NCBI GenBank assembly: GCA_032209605.1
Contig: JASFXZ010000016.1
Location: forward strand, 3,968,001 to 4,032,000
Reading direction: 5' to 3'
Length of the DNA stretch: 64,000 nucleotides
Origin: Mactromeris polynyma
Lineage: Eukaryota; Mollusca; Bivalvia; Venerida; Mactridae
The translations under genes and the position numbers were made by a program. Every line of letters begins with the position of its first letter. Position 1 is the stretch's first letter. Shown piece by piece: positions 50,621-62,135 of this stretch. The notes under the pieces were generated by a model. It had not been told where the DNA came from and made no database searches. It saw nothing but the letters and a program-made list of their open reading frames with translations.

Positions 50621-50693
50621 CATGGTCTATGGGGTAGAGCGCCTGACTCCTAATCCGAAGGTCGTGGGTTTGAATCTCGCAATGGGCGCCGTG
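50621..50693 (+). mobile_element. tRNA-like SINE head
   Basis: An A-box-like TATGGGGTAGAGCGC, a CTCCTAA anticodon-loop-like stretch and a B-box GTGGGTTTGAATC are in tRNA order. The anticodon stem pairs poorly (3 of 5), so it is read as a SINE head, not a functional tRNA-Arg gene. Confidence 0.5.
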
Positions 50694-50790
50694 TCTGCAC
50701 AGTTCCTGAATTACTGGCAAGTACTGGCTAGTTACCCACGATCAATATATTTATATATAAGTTGTAATAACTTATTTCGCAATCAATGCA

Positions 50791-50968
50791 CAGTAAAACC
50801 TTAATAATAAGACAACCATTGGGACTCTAGAAAAGTGATCTTCTTATCGAGGTTGTATTAATATTGAGGTTGAATAAAAGGTAGAATGCTGAAAATGGAA
50901 TTGAAAATTGAGGAGGTAATTTTGAGGTGGTCTTATTATTGAGGTGGTCTTAAAGTGAGGTTTTACTG
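50791..50968 (+). mobile_element. Pogo/Tigger-like MITE, copy 8
   Basis: The left end CAGTAAAACCTTAATAATAAG and right end AAAGTGAGGTTTTACTG-TA are present, with the core AATAAAAGGTAGAATG diverged from the family AATAAAGAGCAAAA. The TA is kept only on the right side. Confidence 0.7.
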
Positions 50969-53900
50969 TATAATGAATGAGAGTAATTAAATGAAAACCA
51001 TCACAGTTTTCCAGTCTTAGCGGTGTTCATTCAGGGTATCTTGCATGCATCATATACACTGAATAGAAAAAAGGTTGTAACTCAATTCTTAGGTTATGAT
51101 GCTGCACGTTGTGCAACATTATATGAGAAGTTAGGGCATGGGAACTAGATATTAATTATCACAAATGCAAACATCATGCGTATATCAGGTGCTTGTAGGA
51201 TGGTCTAAATGCAGGTACGTGCCGTTTCACGGGATGAGATGGTCAGAAAAGATATCCTGATTCTGTCTAAACTCAAGAACGCCAAAGAAAATACGAAATT
51301 GTACAAAGATGCTAGAAAAAATGCGAGATGTCCGAATTTATTTCGCAAGATGAAAGTTCTGATAAACGCTGTAATTCTACAATTAATCTCTAAAATAACA
51401 TCAAAGTACTCAATGCGATATAGAGTGTCAGAATGTTTACTCTTCGTTACTATGGAAACCACGCATGTCAAGTTTATCTGGTTAACATCTCAACAAGATT
51501 CTGATTATCGTAAGTGGGCGGGACTCACAATAAAAATGGGCGGTACCAGTAGGCAACCATTCCGCTGCTCTCCTCCCCCTAAATAGTTTGATTTACGTTG
51601 CCAGCCTGTTCAACACTCACGACATCTCAAGCGATGATAATAATTAATGTAAATTAGCCCAGGAAATTGCATTTTCGTATCTGAAAAAGGAAAAATTAAT
51701 TAAAAAAGAAATTTCTACTGTAATTTTGAGTAGTAATGGTCGTACTTGTTTTTATCAATGGGTAAATCTTACTTTATAATGTTTTATTACATGTAAGATT
51801 TGACAATTTACATTTGAACAAGAAAAATACATATAAGACAACAGTCTTTATATGCAAAACATTGTAGACTTAGATAAAGCAAACCTACCATATTACTTTC
51901 TCATTAAAACTGGATTTGGCTTAAATATAATAACGATTACGTTTTATACATGTAGTCGTAATAAAAAACTATATAGGGAGTGTTAATATAGATTTCCTTT
52001 ACCCATAAAAAAACACAAATTTATCAAATCATATAAAAATAATGAATGTATATTTGGTAGTTCAAGCTAAAACGAAATTTAACCCATTCCACAAATTAGT
52101 TCTCATATTTACAACTGTTTAGTATCTATCAAGAAATTTATATTCTTATCAAAATCAAAATAAACAAATATGACACCGCGATCCATACTTTCACCATATC
52201 TGTTCTCAGTGTCATGTGAGACTGACGGAAGTTTATGAAACTAAGATATCATAGTTATGTCACGCGGTCATTACCAGCATTGAGACGAGTAACGTATTAC
52301 ATGTACACGTGTGGTTGTAATGCTGATAGATATGTTAATACTGGTATATGACACGATATGTAGTCCGTTCTTATTTATTTGAGATTAACATTTCGAAAAA
52401 AATTGTAAGCTGGTCAGACATGTATTATTTTTATATTGACCAATAGACATGCAGGTGTACACAATGGCCATATTCTCCACTAATTTTGTATCGACAGCAG
52501 GTATGCCAGCATAAACTGACATAAGAAAGAAAACAATTATATTTCATCACAGTTATATGTTTTGAGTGTCATATTCGACGATTCAAAATGCTAATTCTAG
52601 CCATAAGTACATTGCACAAATCTTGTCTTTGTTCTGGTCAAGTTATGATGTCTAGAAATTCAACGTGTGATATACCGGCTCTTAAATATCCTACATTTGG
52701 TTTCTGAGTCTGAATTATATCTTGGGGTATTTCATCAACAACTTTATTTAAGGTAATTGGCCCAAGTTTTGATAGTACATCGATGAGGGTATTTAAGGCA
52801 CAAATGACGGCCAAATTGACCATATTGCAAGTAGACACGCGGCAGACAAAGACATCGTGCTTCATTGAGGTGATCGCCTTATACGGAAGGATAAACTCGC
52901 AAAGTCTGGCACGAATCTTCAAATATGGCACTGGTAAAGCGCATTATTATATTAACATAAATAAAACTTTGTATATTAACAGTGTAGTCAAAATATGACG
53001 AAATATGTTCAAGCACACAACTGAACCGAAACAATGCTGTGTTTTGTATATTTCAAAGAAGTTAATTTTGTTTATTCTATCCGTAACTCATTTGGAGGCT
53101 ACTATATTTAATCTTGTGTGACATAATATACTTGTCTAATCAGCTAATCCGCCATATTGCGATTTGTAAATCTTCACTATACTAAATTATGACAGAATAA
53201 TCTGAATCGATGGACGTGATTTTGCCGGACAAGTTTACGTCGACTTTTTTTCGATTGTTTAATTCGTATGAATTATAAATGTTAAAGCTTACGAATCAAC
53301 GGAATATGTCCAGTAGGTTTTTAGAAACTATGTGATATAGTACTGGCGTGTTAGCACTTTTGAACAGTATAAATCATGTTGACTGTAACATCTGAGACAA
53401 ATATTTTACATATATTTTAGTATAATGTTATATATGAATGCCATTGGATATTTCCATTTTATTAATTCCTAACTTCTTTGGTACATTACATTGTATTTGT
53501 TCAATTTTTATCAACATTCACTTGAAAAGAGAATTGAATAAATGAAAATCAAGATAAAGTAGATATCTTTTGCAAAGTTTGATCGCAAAACGGGTAGTTA
53601 TACTTACATTTTAATCTACGAACATTTGTATAATATAAAAACTTAAAACACAAAACAATACCAAATTTTCAAATTATTTATTTATGCAGGCAATGCATTC
53701 ATTGTGTGCCTTCTATAGACATCCATATACTACGTAACATAAGATTACCGACAATGCTATAATTGTCGTGCGCATTTTAGGAATTCAAAAACTGTTCAGC
53801 GATACTAGGACTGTACCGGACAATTCCAGAATAGCGCAAAGGATATTTTATATATGTATATGATGTTACTTTGACGTGTGAAATGCTTTGGAGATGTAAA

Positions 53901-56900
53901 TGAGATCATCTACTGCATGAATTATTAAAATAAAGAACAACATTAAAACAATCAAATACATTTGTTGTCTTCAAAATCTACTATTTATTTAAGCGCTCTA
54001 GGAAAACTCAAATTTATATGGTTAATACCTTAATGCGTTTTTTTGTGTGGAAATTTACTCTTCCTTATCAGACGTTTATCATTTTATTTTATCTCTAATT
54101 TTGTTCGCTTTAAAATAATAATTCCATTAACGACAAAATTATGACCGTTTTATGTATTATGTTGATAGAACCATTCGCGTAACACGAATGAAATTCAATT
54201 TGTTTATTTTAAATAATATACACGTTCTCCGGGTTTGGTTTTCTACCATTCTGGGGGGGGGGGGTGATATTTAGACTCACCCAATTCTTTAATTTGTGTC
54301 TAATAGATCTTTGTGCAACGGGTTTTTTTGTGAACGAACGTTCACGGCCCTATGTTATCTCATCTGTGTTATTCTTACATTGGCCATACACATAATTTTA
54401 ATCTTATAGGATTTTTTCCATGCCAATATTAGAGTTTTGTTCATGTAGTCGGATACAAACGATTGATTTTATACAACATTCAAGTTTTATTTAGTCCACA
54501 AATAGATTTTTTGAATGAGATGTAACAAAAAATGACAAAATGTTCACTGATTTTCACGAAAGCTTAAATTTAGTTTGTGCACCAAGAAAACGTTTGTTCA
54601 AATGTTAGTACGTCAAATGGCAATGTTAACATACATACACCTATATGACGCTTTCCTGATGTGACAGTCATAATTTCAACTGCATGTACATATGTTTCAT
54701 TATATGTCAGTTCACTTGTATCACAATGATTATGATTCAACTCGTATTTGGAAGGAGTTATTTCGTGTAAAGATTTGGTGATAAAATTTAAAAAGAAAAA
54801 AAAACATATTTACATTCCACTTGCCAATTATATTTTACTTACCAATTTCAGTAATAATAAAATTTCTAATTATTATACTCGTATAGAACATGTAGTCGAT
54901 TAAGTCATTTTATTGCAGCAAAAGTATCCGAATGTTGAGTCAGTAACTCCGACTGCGAGCTCTAATGAATTGAATTGAAAATTAGTTGAGATTACTGTTA
55001 AGTGTACACCTAGTCCATTAGTCAGTATTTTCCAAACTGTGACAAAATTGTTCATTACCTCACATTTTGTTTACAATCGTTCTCAAGCAAATATAAAACA
55101 GACTAAAGGCTAAGGAATAAATATGATGGACACACTGTCTATCTAAATTCATTTACGTAAGGACTTCAAAGCGGTATTCGTAAATACTGTGAGTTTTGAG
55201 GGCAAAAATGAATTGTAAACATTCAGACAATATTATTATCTAATCTTATACAATTTATCTTCATAATATCATAAGTCAATTTTGTATAATCACTTTCCTT
55301 AATTGTTTATAATGCAAATATGACTACTTTGATAATGTATGTTTTAACATGAATGTATTGGATCGGAAACATATTGCTTACATCATAAATAAAATGTTCT
55401 GTTCTGCTCTGTTCTATATAACAATTACGTAAATCGTGAAGATCTGCTTTTAATTGACATTATTGAGTGCTCAATTTGTAGAGCAATACAGTAATTTTCT
55501 AGTACTCAACATTGTTCGCTGTTTTTAAGTGATGTGGGCTATCATGTCTGAGTGTTTGGAGCTCCCAGCGCCAGTCTGTGTCACAGGGATGTACCTTGTG
55601 AAGACAATATGGTCACAGACATGTTTGCTACATAAAGCATGTGTCATATACGCCCTGAGCAAGATTGATACATTATTATAGCAAGTGGATGAAAAAAGTC
55701 AGAAATATTTACAACTAAATAGCCAAAAAATAACCTATCGGGTATAAAGAAGCGTGGCAGGATGAATTTATTGCATATACATCGACTGGTTCTATCAAAT
55801 CAATTACGGGCTAACAACAAGCACTTGATCTCCGATTTAATGTACTTGTTATTTTTTAATGTACTTATAATGGCAAATGATTATTTGCCTGTAGAGAACG
55901 ACACGTGAAGAATACAATCGCTTCAGGTTCTTTAGAAGCATAGCTTGTAGACTCTTTGTCTACAGCAGAAAACATTAAGAGAACCGATTGTATATACAAA
56001 CAAACAATTTATTGAGTTACTAGGGGGTCTGGTCGCTTTTTAAAAGCAATCAAATAAAAGTTATTCTGCCTCTATGTCATTTTCAAGATTTTCCACTCGT
56101 TTCTTCGAGAAATTATAGGTAGGGAAAACCAGAACTCCGTTTCTTTGAAAGCATATGGCACGTGTCATACAAGGTTGGGAATTTTATAATGGAGAAATTA
56201 TATTTCGGGAATTAATTTTACCGTACCGATGTGTGGGATAGCGCTAATTTATTTCCAAATGATAAATTGGTTTTGTGCGGATTGCCGACCGACTTGTGGA
56301 GTGATAGACACGAAGCAATTTGTACAAGAATTTATGCTAAACTCAATCCTGGGACTTGTTGACAACATTATAAGTTTTTTTTGCAGTATTAATAATTTTA
56401 CTCATGTTAAACCTAATGCCTCCGGAGCGTACTAAATCATCTTTGAATTTGCATTGATATTTTTTTAATTATTTTATGTTGTTTCCCATCACCACCAAAG
56501 CTAACAATACTCCTCATAGCTCCCAAATATATTTCAGTTTAGAGAGATTTTACGTTTTGCTTAAAAGCAACCGTTTTTAATTTGTAACATCCAATCAGGT
56601 TATAAAATATTACCATACCGCAAAAAAAACTAAGCCGCCATTTTGTATTTTTTGGAATCTTCACTCGACTAAGACAATGTGAAACGATTAATGTGATCTA
56701 CATCGACGTTTATTGATAATTCAGTTTGTTTTAATCCTAAATATTATAATTTACTTCAATCAAAATCAACAGCTGTAGCCAGTAGCTATTTAGTTAGCAC
56801 TTGGATCACACTAAATTTCAGTTTGGCGTAGTTTTACGTTTTGCATGAAGGCAAGTTTTTGATTTTGTTATATCTGTTTATACAGTATAACTATATTACA

Positions 56901-57029
56901 GAATGTACCACTGAAATTGCATATTTACTTATTTAGACAATCTACGTACACATATCATATATGTTTTAGTTTCAATGAAATAAGTTGTAATTATTCATTT
57001 GTAGAACATCACATACGTATATAATTATA
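50969..57029. other. Long intergenic region
   Basis: About 6 kb of AT-rich DNA without a supportable gene. Overlapping opposite-strand frames at 51205-51586 and 52638-52998, and one at 56229-56435, have no recognised motif. The 51209-51586 + frame is Lys/Arg-rich and follows an AG, so a diverged exon cannot be excluded. A run of 12 G lies at 54253-54264. Confidence 0.45.
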
Positions 57030-57797
57030 ATGACGATCTCGCAATTTGATGATGTCAATATCTCGCAATTTGATGATGTCATGATCTCGCAATTTGATGA
57101 TGTCATGATCTCGCAATTTGATGATGTCATGATCTCGCAATTTGATGACGTCATTATCTCGAAATTTGATGATGTCATTATTTCGCAATTTGATGATGTC
57201 ATGATCTTGCAATTTGATGATGCCATGATCTCGCTATTTGATGACGCCATGATCTCGCAATTTGATGATGTCATGATCTCGCAATTTGATGATGCCATGA
57301 TCTCGCTATTTGATGACGCCATGATCTCGCAATTTGATGATGTAATGATCTCACAATTTGATGACGCCATGATCTCGCAATTTGATGATGTAATGATCTC
57401 ACAATTTGATGATGTAATGATCTCGCAATTTGATGATGTAATGATCTCGCAATTTGATGATGTAATGATCTCGCAATTTGATGATGTAATGATCTCGCAA
57501 TTTGATGATGTCATGATCTTGCAATTTGATGATGTCATAATCTTACAATTTGATGATGTCATGATGTCGCAATTTGATGATGCCATGATCTCGCAATTTG
57601 ATGATGTAATGATCTCGCAATTTGATGATGTCATAATCTTACAATTTGATGATGTCATGATGTCGCAATTTGATGATGTCATAATCTTACAATTTGATGA
57701 TGTCATGATCTCGCTATTTGATGATGTCATGATCTCGCTATTTGATGATGCCATGATCTCGCAATTTGATGATGTCATGATCTTGCAATTTGATGAT
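57030..57797. repeat. Second 24-bp tandem array (about 32 units)
   Basis: The unit contains ATGATCTCGCAATTTGATG then ATGTC; 24 bases, about 32 copies. Variants are GATGTC/GATGCC/GATGTA and CTCGC/CTTGC/CTTAC, with a four-unit (96-base) longer period visible near 57537 and 57633. As 24 is a multiple of three, both strands stay open for about 260-277 codons; these are not taken as genes. Most units create TGATGTCA, one step from the CRE; one has the perfect TGACGTCA near 57144. Confidence 0.93.
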
Positions 57798-58255
57798 AAC
57801 AACATATGGTGTCATCGGTAATAGTCGCAGAATGATATGATGTGAGTATTTCAGTTTGAAACAAGAACTGCTTCTATAATCCGTATGGCTACGACAATCA
57901 ATCAATGAACATATCTGGCGCCTGTATGTAGATATGTTGGTCAAAAGACGTGTACGTATTGATCATGGCCCGACATTATTACCGTTATTCACCAGCTTTT
58001 GTCGCGATGGACAGCTATGTTTAGACAGACCTGAAGGCAGTGTGGCTTAGTATGCCATCATTGTCATAGTGTGCAATGATATTTGAAACAAAATAGTTAA
58101 TATGTTTGGAGACTTTTTAACATTTTGACCCGCCGTCACTGGCCTTTTATTGGAACGATACCTGTTCATGGGCATTTATAAAAACATTTCAGTAAGGAAT
58201 ATTGCGATTCTCGACCAAACATATCCACAAAATCACACTGAACCAATAGCTATGC
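57798..58255. other. Spacer between two tandem arrays
   Basis: A unique-looking 0.46 kb stretch separates the 24-bp and 61-bp arrays. No gene is supported; the frame at 58150-58416 runs into the 61-bp array. Confidence 0.5.
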
Positions 58256-59504
58256 ATTATACAGTACAACCACCCCAGAGCGGCCTTCTCTTGATCAACA
58301 ACTGCTCTACAACAACATTATACAGTACAACCACTCCAGAGCGGCCTTCTCTTGATCAACAACTGCTCTACAACAACATTATACAGTACAGCCACTCCAG
58401 AGCGGCCCTCTCTTGATCAACAACTGCTCTACAACAACATTATACAGTACAACCACTCAAGAGCGGCCCTCTCTTGATCAACAACTGCTCTACAACAACA
58501 TTATACAGTACAGCCACTCCACAGCGGCCCTCTCTTGATCAACAACTGCTCTACAACAACATTATACAGTACAACCACTCCAGAGCGACCCTCTCTTGAT
58601 CAACAACTGCTCTACAACAACATTATACAGTACAACCACTCCAGAGCGGCCTTCTCTTGATCAACAACTGCTCTACAACAACATTATACAGTACAGCCAC
58701 TCCAGAGCGGCCCTCTCTTGATCAACAACTGCTCTACAACAACATTATACAATACAACCACTCCAGAGCGGCCCTCTCTTGATCAACAACTGCTCTACAA
58801 CAACATTATACAATACAACCACTCCAGAGCGGCCCTCTCTTGATCAACAACTGCTCTACAACAACATTATACAGTACAACCACTCCAGAGCGACCCTCTC
58901 TTGATCAACAACTGCTCTACAACAACATTATACAATACAACCACTCCACAGCGACCCTCTCTTGATCAACAACTGCTCTACAACAACATTATACAGTACA
59001 ACCACTCCAGAGCGACCCTCTCTTGGTCAACAACTGCTCTACAACAACATTATACAATACAACCACTCCAGAGCGGCCCTCTCTTGATCAACAACTGCTC
59101 TACAACAACATTATACAGTACAACCACTCCAGAGCGGCCCTCTCTTGATCAACAACTGCTCTATAACAACATTATACAGTACAACCACTCCACAGCGACC
59201 CTCTCTTGATCAACAACTGCTCTACAACAACATTATACAATACAACCACTCCAGAGCGGCCCTCTCTTGATCAACAACTGCTCTACAACAACATTATACA
59301 GTACAGCCACTCCAGAGCGGCCCTCTCTTGGTCAACAACTGCTCTACAACAACATTATACAATACAACCACTCCAGAGCGGCCCTCTCTTGATCAACAAC
59401 TGCTCTACAACAACATTATACAGTACAACCACTCCAGAGCGACCCTCTCTTGGTCAACAACTGCTCTACAACAACATTATACAGTACAACCACTCCAGAA
59501 CATT
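58256..59504. repeat. 61-bp tandem array (about 20 units)
   Basis: The 61-base unit includes ACCACTCCAGAGCGGCC, TCTCTTGATCAACAACTGC and TCTACAACAACATTATACA. There are about 20 copies with little divergence. Marker variants (CAGTACA/CAATACA, GCGGCC/GCGACC, TTGATC/TTGGTC, CAGAG/CACAG) recur in groups, showing block duplication. The unit has no stop in any + frame; since 61 is not a multiple of three, a frame cycles through all three readings every 183 bases, giving spurious frames of 60-150 codons. Confidence 0.95.
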
Positions 59505-60497
59505 ATACATTTTTCCAGTTGTAAAACTTAACGACAAAAGTCTCTGCAAAGGGAAATCTCTCAATAACAGCCAAAATTTGCATCTCCAAAATCCTGCCTT
59601 GCGTTCAGTTACGGCTAACAGTCGCGGACGTTTTGTATTGTATCCCTTGCCCACCGTATCACATTGACTGCACACGGAGAAGCAAATTGCAAAACGTTAC
59701 GAAACGTGAGCCGCAAATACCTTTCTGAACGCAGGGCTGGTGATGCTCTGGAAAGGTTAAACTGTTTTACCACTATCATACATCACGTACATGCAGAACA
59801 TATTCTTGAACATTTTATTTTCCTATAGAATATAATGAAGAAAATGTGTACATTAAGTTAAGCAATGTTTCAAAGTCCTCATCAATGAAATCTCAGTTGC
59901 GATATCGCCTACTACCCGGGTGTCATACGGGACTGGTGAATGAGCATTGAATAGCACCTATAAATAATCCGTGGTACTATTTCATCTGGAAAAAAATCGT
60001 ATTATTGAACAAATATATCATAATTGCTTTTAGTGTTTATAAGGTTACCTGCAATGTTGCTGTGGGCATATAGCAGCACCAGGGGAGGAGATGACGAACA
60101 ATAGTTTTAAAGCACCCGTCGTACCATAATGTAAATGGAAATGCCTGAGTAACATACGCAATGCTAGTACAAATCTTTACTGCGCAATAAAATGTATTTA
60201 ATGGTTCAACAATGGACAATAATGATTCGTACTTTCTGTTAATCTGCAGGTGTTGAACACAAAACCAGTGTTCAATATCGAACAACTTTAGCGCTTTGAT
60301 TATATTAGGATTTCAAATGCAATAATATCAAAAATACGCGCTACAGATAATTCAATATCAAACATATTGCACAGTTTTCGGCTTATATCTATGACTTCAA
60401 CCCAAAATAAAAAAATCCACGTAGCAAGTTAATTTATTAAATTGATAAACAGCAGAAACATCGAGTGTCCAATTAGAAAGGTTGCTCAGTGAATATA
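59505..60497. other. Intergenic region
   Basis: No supportable gene; the - frame at 60037-60285 has no family match. Confidence 0.5.
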
Positions 60498-60715
60498 CAG
60501 GGTGTTAAAACAAGTTCGTTCAAAAAGTTGGAATTTTAGTATTTCTTTAATTGCTCTTTCCATCTACGTCGCTATGGACCAATAGTTTACATCTGCGTGA
60601 CAGTTCTAAATAATACAGATATTCATGAAAGAGCAATGTCTTTCATTATATGTACACAGCATTATTCTCATTTTATCTAAATTGAAACTTTGTGAACAAA
60701 CTTTTTAACACCATG
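60498..60715. mobile_element. Mariner-type MITE, 218 bp
   Basis: The left end CAGGGTGTTAAAACAAG and the right end, inverted, CATGGTGTTAAAAAG extend as imperfect inverted repeats for about 40 bases (GTTCGTTCAAAAAGTT versus GTTTGTTCACAAAGTT). TA flanks both sides (60496-60497, 60716-60717). It has no transposase. The ends and TA target fit the Tc1/mariner superfamily. Confidence 0.8.
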
Positions 60716-60734
60716 TATACAACGAATTAGCATG

Positions 60735-60790
60735 CAGTGTAGAAGGGACAAAGGGAGAGAACTCTAGATGGTATAAAGGGAAATGACTCC
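60735..60790 (-). repeat. Copy of the ACAGGAG-family middle
   Basis: AAAGGGAGAGAACTCTAGAT and GGTATAAAGGGA match the reverse complement of the middle of the hairpin element at 47478-47564 with few changes. The terminal arms are not clear here. Confidence 0.6.
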
Positions 60791-61851
60791 TTACACTATC
60801 CTGAGGCTTGCACTCAGCGGAACACAAGAAAAGTTGCACTGTCGTTTTGGGTTTTCATCTTCTTACTTCATATTGTCATTTTATTCGTTTCAATTTAATC
60901 TTTAATTAAGGAAGGAATCATATATTTCAAACCATGCACCATCGTATAAAATATCGTTGTACCATCACAAATTTATAGAACAGAGAATATCTCGAAAAGC
61001 TCTTTTTCTAATTGTCTAATCAGAAACTACTTGTTCGATGTTTTAATAAATTTGAAGTATGTTGCTTGGATGATCCTCTTCTAAGAACATTCGAATATTA
61101 CTATACATGTAATTAGTCCCGAACATACCCTATATGGGCACGGCTACTTTCCATAGCAGCCAAAATTCCGTTGAGCGAGTCAGGACCATCATGGTCCTCT
61201 GATTGTATAATGTTCATGTATATTTGAAAAATAGCCTCATTTGAAACGATTTTGGTACATTTAAATACCAGAGAAAAATGACTATTAATGTGTTAAGTGA
61301 ATAAATGGAATATAACATGTAAATGGAACTGAATTATAGGATTACCATGATGAACTGTTACCAAATTGTGTTAATATTCTTGCCATTTGTTTCTTATCAT
61401 GTAAATGCAGTATTATTGCGTTTTCACACGATTTCATCCTGGTTGACTCTACTAAGGGAGACAATTTCTGTTGGTGTAAACAAATTAAGATTTGTGTGAG
61501 AGTAGTTTCCCTTGAACCGTAGTATGAATGCATGATGACGTTATAACCGGTATTGTCCCATTTCAATTTTAGATAGAAATTCCGTGTATTTATTTGTATA
61601 GCTTATAGTTGTAAACTACTAGCATAGCGCATACATTTCATGAATACTGCTCAACTTGTCGTGTAGAACGCACGCTTCACCGGGTTCGAATCTACGACCT
61701 CAAGCAACCCCTACACTTTAAAACTAGATGATACGGAACAGTTTTGATTCATATTGCACAAGTGGTCCAGAAAGGTTAATATTGCACTGTTGAAGAAATA
61801 TGGATGAAATCTTTACATTTTATAAAATGTCAAAAGTACATATTATTCAAC
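60791..61851. other. Intergenic region
   Basis: No supportable gene. A B-box-like GGGTTCGAATC occurs at about 61681 but without a matching A box at the right spacing. The - frame at 61342-61566 has no family match. Confidence 0.45.
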
Positions 61852-62135
61852 CTCACCGGGTAAGCTCATTTGGTAGAGCACCGGGCTGTCACCCAGGAGG
61901 TCTGGGTTCGATTCAGGGGTAGGGCAGATCATGTCATTCCGTACCATTTGTTTTCAGTAATTTGTCCCCCACCTCTGACTGATATGAGAAAGTTATAAGT
62001 AGCCTGTGGACGGGCAAGTCAGTCCTTGTTGATAAATTCCAGGATATGGTTAGTCTACTGACTGTTATAAGTAACTGATACAATGTGGTAATGACGTTAA
62101 ACCCACTACAAACGAAACAATACTACAAACATATT
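61852..62135 (+). mobile_element. tRNA-Asp-like SINE with body
   Basis: The head has TAAGCTCATTTGGTAGAGC (A box), an anticodon loop CTGTCAC that would read GTC (Asp) with four of five stem pairs, and a B box CTGGGTTCGATTC. A body follows with TTTGTCCCCCACCTCTGA, shared with the SINE at 23283, and a tail with GACGTTAAACCCACTACAAA. The combination identifies a SINE, not a tRNA gene. Confidence 0.75.

Noticed and set aside
50621..50693. Functional tRNA-Arg gene
   Set aside because: The anticodon stem has only three of five pairs; it looks like a SINE head.
56972..57821. Open frames of 263 and 277 codons on opposite strands
   Set aside because: Produced by the second 24-bp array; both strands are open over the same span, with no unique domain.
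58150..59667. Thr/Asn/Gln-rich open frames
   Set aside because: Produced by the 61-bp array, which lacks stops in any + frame; the frames change reading every unit.
61852..61925. Functional tRNA-Asp gene
   Set aside because: The acceptor stem and D arm are degenerate and the sequence continues into a SINE body shared with another copy at 23283.
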